DNA of 8,616 bases from Candidatus Bathyarchaeota archaeon (GTDB lineage: Archaea; Thermoproteota; Bathyarchaeia; TCS64; B23). A program made the translations under genes and the position numbers. Below the pieces are notes generated by a model, which was not told the origin of the DNA, did not search any database, and saw nothing but the letters and a program-made list of their open reading frames with translations. Shown here piece after piece: positions 6,048 to 8,616 of the stretch (its first letter is position 1; each line of letters begins with the position of its first letter). The stretch is taken from assembly GCA_029259285.1 (NCBI GenBank), contig JAPDJB010000126.1, forward strand, positions 1 through 8,616. The letters are read 5' to 3'.

Positions 6048-7346
6048 TTAATCCTCCCTCTCCTCCACGAAGATTGTGAAGAGGGCGGTTGTGAGGAAGC
6101 CGAGTATACCCGCAGTCCAGAAGGGGACTATATATCCGGATAGGGTGTATCCGAGAACCATCATCTTCTTCACGGCGTAGATCTTGGTGAGGTATCCCCC
6201 AACTATGGAGCCGATGAAGGTTCCAGCGTTGAGGAAGAGCTGCTGCAGGCCGAAGACGCTTCCCCTCGTCCCCTCCATCGCTAGATCGGCCTGTAAAGCC
6301 CTCATAGCCGGCATGGAGAGGCCGAAGACTAGGCTGATGAGCGATCCAACGATGAGGAGTATTAGATAACTCCTTATGAGGGGGATGATGAAGAAGGCGG
6401 TTCTCCCTATCAGGTAGCCGAATACGACGAAGGGCTTCCTCCTCCTAAACCTGTCGCTTAGATATCCCGCTAGGAGCGTCGTAGGCAGTGAGAGGAGGGC
6501 GAATATCGAGAAGAATATGCCGATATAGACCGGATCCTTCACTATCCTCTCTATTATGTATACGATCATCACCGTCTGGATGATCCCCATCGCGAAGCCA
6601 TTTATGGCTCCATTGATATACATAACCCTCAAGCTTCTCGCAGCTCTCCTCGGGGTTTCCCTCAGCCTCCTCACCACCTCGCCGAATCTCTCTACGCGAC
6701 CCCCACCTACAGATGGGAGGGAGAGCAGCGTTAGGAGGGAGGAGAGGGAGAGGAGTGCCAAGAGGACTATTGGGGTTTTGAGGGCGAAGATGAGGTCGCC
6801 GCCCCCCCTCATCGAGACGTAGAGCTTATAGATGGCGACTCCGAGGCTCGGCCCAAAGATCTGAGCTATCATCATCGAGGAGGCGTAGATGGAGATCGCC
6901 TTCCCCCTAGACCATCGAGGCGCTACATCGGCGAGGAGCGCCTCGGCCACGGGCCAGACCATCCCAGAGGCGATTCCCTGCAACGCCCTGAAGACTATGA
7001 AGAGGAGAAGGCTGTTCGAGAGGATGAATCCGAGGGCTGATGCCGTGTAGAGCGCCATACCTAGGAGGATGGTTCTCTTCTTCCCAATCACATCGCTTAC
7101 AAATCCTATAGCCCCAGCCGTCGGAGCTCTGGTGATCATGAAGGCCGCGGTTAGGAAGCCGAGTTCGACGGCGCCCTCATGCGCCCTAATCATGCCGACG
7201 GAGAGCTCCGGCAGCTCTTTTAGGACACCCTTTATGGCGAGTATCAGATAGGGGAAGAGGGGGGAGAGCGCCGAGAAGCCTATATTGATGACGAAGGAGG
7301 CTGCGACTACGATTATGAGGGTTCTCCGAAAAATCTCCTCTCGCAT
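6048..7346 (-). CDS. Major facilitator superfamily transporter, about 12 membrane segments
   Basis: This 432-residue, strongly hydrophobic protein has two halves of about six predicted membrane helices each. Helices lie roughly at residues 9-38, 60-82, 92-110, 112-140, 150-172, 190-210, 243-265, 273-295, 306-322, 326-350, 365-387 and 400-424. The MFS motif A appears in the loop after helix 2 (GFVSDVIGKKR, 81-91) and again in the second half (GYLSDRFRRRK, 294-304). A basic central loop at about 213-240 links the halves. RALQGIASGMVWPVAEAL (120-137) is the usual helix-4 region. The start at ATG 7346 has GGGAGGAG just upstream. Convergence on the sugar operon makes it a candidate importer for its substrate. 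MFS sequence alone does not give substrate or direction, and an efflux role or an unrelated one is possible. Confidence 0.88.
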   Translation of the reverse strand: MREEIFRRTLIIVVAASFVINIGFSALSPLFPYLILAIKGVLKELPELSVGMIRAHEGAVELGFLTAAFMITRAPTAGAIGFVSDVIGKKRTILLGMALYTASALGFILSNSLLLFIVFRALQGIASGMVWPVAEALLADVAPRWSRGKAISIYASSMMIAQIFGPSLGVAIYKLYVSMRGGGDLIFALKTPIVLLALLSLSSLLTLLSLPSVGGGRVERFGEVVRRLRETPRRAARSLRVMYINGAINGFAMGIIQTVMIVYIIERIVKDPVYIGIFFSIFALLSLPTTLLAGYLSDRFRRRKPFVVFGYLIGRTAFFIIPLIRSYLILLIVGSLISLVFGLSMPAMRALQADLAMEGTRGSVFGLQQLFLNAGTFIGSIVGGYLTKIYAVKKMMVLGYTLSGYIVPFWTAGILGFLTTALFTIFVEERED

Positions 7347-7368
7347 TCTCCTCCCTTCCGAAGCTGCC

Positions 7369-7376
7369 TATTTAAA
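7369..7376 (-). promoter_or_regulatory. TATA box of the MFS transporter gene
   Basis: Read on the minus strand, AAGGTTTAAATAGG contains TTTAAATA, a good archaeal TATA element preceded by a purine-rich BRE-like AAGG. Its centre is about 26 nt upstream of ATG 7346, so the transcript would begin at or within a few bases of the start codon. It lies in the 50-bp gap after mch, indicating that the transporter has its own promoter. Confidence 0.6.
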
Positions 7377-7390
7377 CCTTATCAGAAGCA

Positions 7391-7396
7391 GAAAAA
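7391..7396 (-). terminator. Possible T-run terminator after mch
   Basis: TTTTTC begins immediately after the mch TGA stop on the minus strand. Archaeal transcription often stops at short T-runs without a hairpin. The run is only five T residues, so this is a modest candidate. The separate TATA box just downstream is consistent with the mch transcript ending here. Confidence 0.35.
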
Positions 7397-8347
7397 TCAG
7401 GTGGTTATAGACCTTTTAATTATCTCGTGATTTACCTCCCCCGCGATGTAGGTGGCTCCGGTTCTGAGGCATGTTAAACCGACGACGGCTGGGGCGAAGA
7501 GCGCTGGATCTATCTGGGTGAAGTCGAAGTTCACGGCCTTATATATCTCGTAGGAGGGCTTCCCATACTCCTTCGAAGTCGAGGAGGGAGCCTTCTCAGC
7601 TAATTCCCTCAGCGTCTCCTCCTCCTCGTCGACGATGAAGTGGGTGACGCCGCCGTAGGTGAGGGCATCCTCAGCTCTGCCCATCGCCTTTCCCCAGTCG
7701 CTGTGAACAGGCATTATGGGGGCGTAGCCGACGCCATACTCCACCTTCTTCAAGTCTAGGCCTAGGATGTCGAGTCTGAAGAGTCCCGTCTCGACGACTC
7801 GACCTGATATCTGAACCATCCCCGCTATGGAGGTGGTTGAGGTCAAGAGTAGATAGAGGTCTCTCGGGTCTACACCGCATTTCTCAGCGATGAACCTTGC
7901 AGCCTCATCCGTCGGCTTCCTATCCGTCTCCAATAGCAGCACCGCCACATCGGCCTCATCCTTATACTCAATCTTCTGATAGACCTTCTTAGGCTTCAGG
8001 GCCAAGGCTCTCCCAGGGCCTGAAGCATCAGCCGTATAGTCTCCAGCCTTTATCCGCCATCCGGCCAGCTGGGCTCCGAAGAGGGCGATGGCTGGATGAT
8101 CCGTTGAGACGACCACCGTCGGCAGTTTCAGTCCTCCATAGTCAGCATAGCCCAGACGCGCCTCTCCGGCTCCTCCCATCGCTATCCTGGTGACCATCAA
8201 CCCCGCTGCGTATCCCCCAGGGGCCTCTAAACCTGTGTCGATGACGGTTGAGCCACAGGGGAGCTTTGAGACCTCGATGCGGTATAGCTCCGGCTTGGAG
8301 AGGAGTTCCTCCACCAGCTTATAGGCTAATCTATTGATGCTCAGCAT
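7397..8347 (-). CDS. mch: Methenyltetrahydromethanopterin cyclohydrolase
   Basis: Mch catalyses the reversible conversion of N5-formyl-H4MPT to N5,N10-methenyl-H4MPT in the cytoplasm. It acts two steps after formylmethanofuran dehydrogenase in the archaeal C1 route. The 316-residue product matches the family's usual length of about 315-325. Landmarks are LPCGSTVIDTGLEAPGGYAAG (30-49, with Gly49 closing it), ADASGPGRALA (106-116), SGRVVETGL (181-189), GVGYAPIMPVHSDWGKAMGR (205-224) and VVGLTCLRTGATYIAGEVN (288-306). Arg183 and Glu186 coincide in position with the catalytic residues I recall for Archaeoglobus fulgidus Mch. The start is clear: ATG 8347 with GGAGGTG 6 nt upstream. It lies on the same strand as fwdDBA but is separated from it by the oppositely directed sugar operon, so the two C1 loci are not one transcript. 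Confidence 0.96.
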   Translation of the reverse strand: MLSINRLAYKLVEELLSKPELYRIEVSKLPCGSTVIDTGLEAPGGYAAGLMVTRIAMGGAGEARLGYADYGGLKLPTVVVSTDHPAIALFGAQLAGWRIKAGDYTADASGPGRALALKPKKVYQKIEYKDEADVAVLLLETDRKPTDEAARFIAEKCGVDPRDLYLLLTSTTSIAGMVQISGRVVETGLFRLDILGLDLKKVEYGVGYAPIMPVHSDWGKAMGRAEDALTYGGVTHFIVDEEEETLRELAEKAPSSTSKEYGKPSYEIYKAVNFDFTQIDPALFAPAVVGLTCLRTGATYIAGEVNHEIIKRSITT

Positions 8348-8353
8348 CGCTCA

Positions 8354-8360
8354 CACCTCC
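8354..8360 (-). promoter_or_regulatory. Ribosome binding site for mch
   Basis: GGAGGTG on the minus strand, 6 nt before ATG 8347, is the strongest Shine-Dalgarno match in the window by sequence and spacing, suggesting efficient translation of mch. Confidence 0.8.
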
Positions 8361-8380
8361 TATACGGGTTTGAGGATGAG

Positions 8381-8388
8381 GTTAAAAG
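8381..8388 (-). promoter_or_regulatory. Candidate TATA element for mch
   Basis: CTTTTAAC on the minus strand, preceded by a purine-rich GGAGGC, is the most A/T-rich element in the 85-bp gap upstream of mch. With usual archaeal spacing it would start transcription near 8359, giving a leader of about 12 nt that just includes the GGAGGTG site. This is a weak match, called mainly from position. Confidence 0.4.
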
Positions 8389-8432
8389 GCCTCCGCTCCA
8401 GGGCCGAATCAACTACGGCTGTCAATTCTATT

Positions 8433-8616
8433 CTATAGCCTCAGCAGCCTCTCAACGGCCTCCTCGAAGGCTCTGCGGAGCTCCTCATCGAAGCCTATGA
8501 GGAGAACCTCCCTCAGCGGCGTCCCCTCGTCTATATGCCTCTTCAGCTCCTCCACCATCACCTCAGCTGCATCGGCTGCGGCTACCCCTCCGACGCCTGT
8601 TCCAAGACCTGGGAAG
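8433..8616 (-). CDS. Macro-domain (ADP-ribose-binding) protein, C-terminal 60 residues (cut by window edge)
   Basis: Reading the minus strand from 8615 gives 60 residues ending at TAG 8435-8433. It opens with FPGLGTGVGGVAAADAAEVM and ends REVLLIGFDEELRRAFEEAVER followed by LLRL. This matches the C-terminal third of macro domains. The FPxLGTGxGG loop contacts the ADP-ribose phosphates, then comes a helix starting AADAAEVMVEEL, a last beta-strand (REVLLIGF) and a final helix. Family members bind or hydrolyse ADP-ribose derivatives or O-acetyl-ADP-ribose. The N-terminal Asn/Asp-containing part is outside the window, so hydrolase activity cannot be judged. The gene lies 85 bp upstream of mch on the same strand, and nothing here ties its role to C1 metabolism. 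Confidence 0.78.
   Translation of the reverse strand, partial: FPGLGTGVGGVAAADAAEVMVEELKRHIDEGTPLREVLLIGFDEELRRAFEEAVERLLRL

Noticed and set aside
8403..8419. Possible hairpin GCCG...CGGC between the macro-domain gene and mch
   Set aside because: The stem is only 4 bp with a 9-nt loop and no following T-run, so it is likely chance in GC-rich DNA.
1..8616. Mobile element, CRISPR or horizontally acquired island signatures
   Set aside because: No terminal inverted repeats, transposase fragments, tandem repeats or tRNA-attachment sites were seen. By eye, codon and base use of the sugar genes looks like that of the neighbouring C1 genes.

Overview
The window looks like a piece of an archaeal chromosome, probably from a thermophile. 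Four things point this way. It carries the archaeal tetrahydromethanopterin (H4MPT)/methanofuran C1 genes. Start codons are preceded by GGAGGTG-type ribosome binding sites. A TTTAAATA TATA-type box lies upstream of one gene. Arg is mostly coded by AGG/AGA, with frequent ATA for Ile, and GC content is fairly high. A TACK-group lineage such as Bathyarchaeia is a reasonable guess, but nothing here fixes the taxon.

Layout. (1) Positions 1-1817, minus strand: a formylmethanofuran dehydrogenase operon in the order fwdD-fwdB-fwdA, with fwdA cut by the left edge. (2) Positions 1818-1922: a short divergent control region. (3) Positions 1923-6043, plus strand: a tightly packed three-gene sugar cassette. 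It encodes a DUF2961/GH172 glycoside hydrolase, an L-fucose (D-arabinose)-isomerase-like protein and an FGGY carbohydrate kinase. The first junction is a 4-bp ATGA overlap and the second has no more than 9 nt between genes. (4) Positions 6048-7346, minus strand: an MFS transporter that converges on the kinase with 4 bp between stop codons. (5) Positions 7397-8347, minus strand: mch, methenyl-H4MPT cyclohydrolase. (6) Positions 8433-8616, minus strand: the C-terminal end of a macro-domain protein, cut by the right edge.

How the genes fit together. Fwd and Mch catalyse the first and third steps of the archaeal methyl branch of the Wood-Ljungdahl/methanogenesis route (CO2 to formyl-methanofuran; formyl-H4MPT to methenyl-H4MPT, reversible). 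Lying between these C1 loci is an apparent sugar pathway: import (MFS), glycoside cleavage (GH172), aldose-ketose isomerisation, then ketose phosphorylation. Characterised GH172 enzymes act on fructofuranosides or D-arabinofuranosides, and FucI-type isomerases commonly accept D-arabinose. The most economical reading is a D-arabinofuranoside to D-arabinose to D-ribulose to D-ribulose-5-phosphate route. That assignment is inference and is the most interesting hypothesis here. No tRNA, rRNA, CRISPR array, insertion sequence or gene-free stretch over 300 bases was seen.
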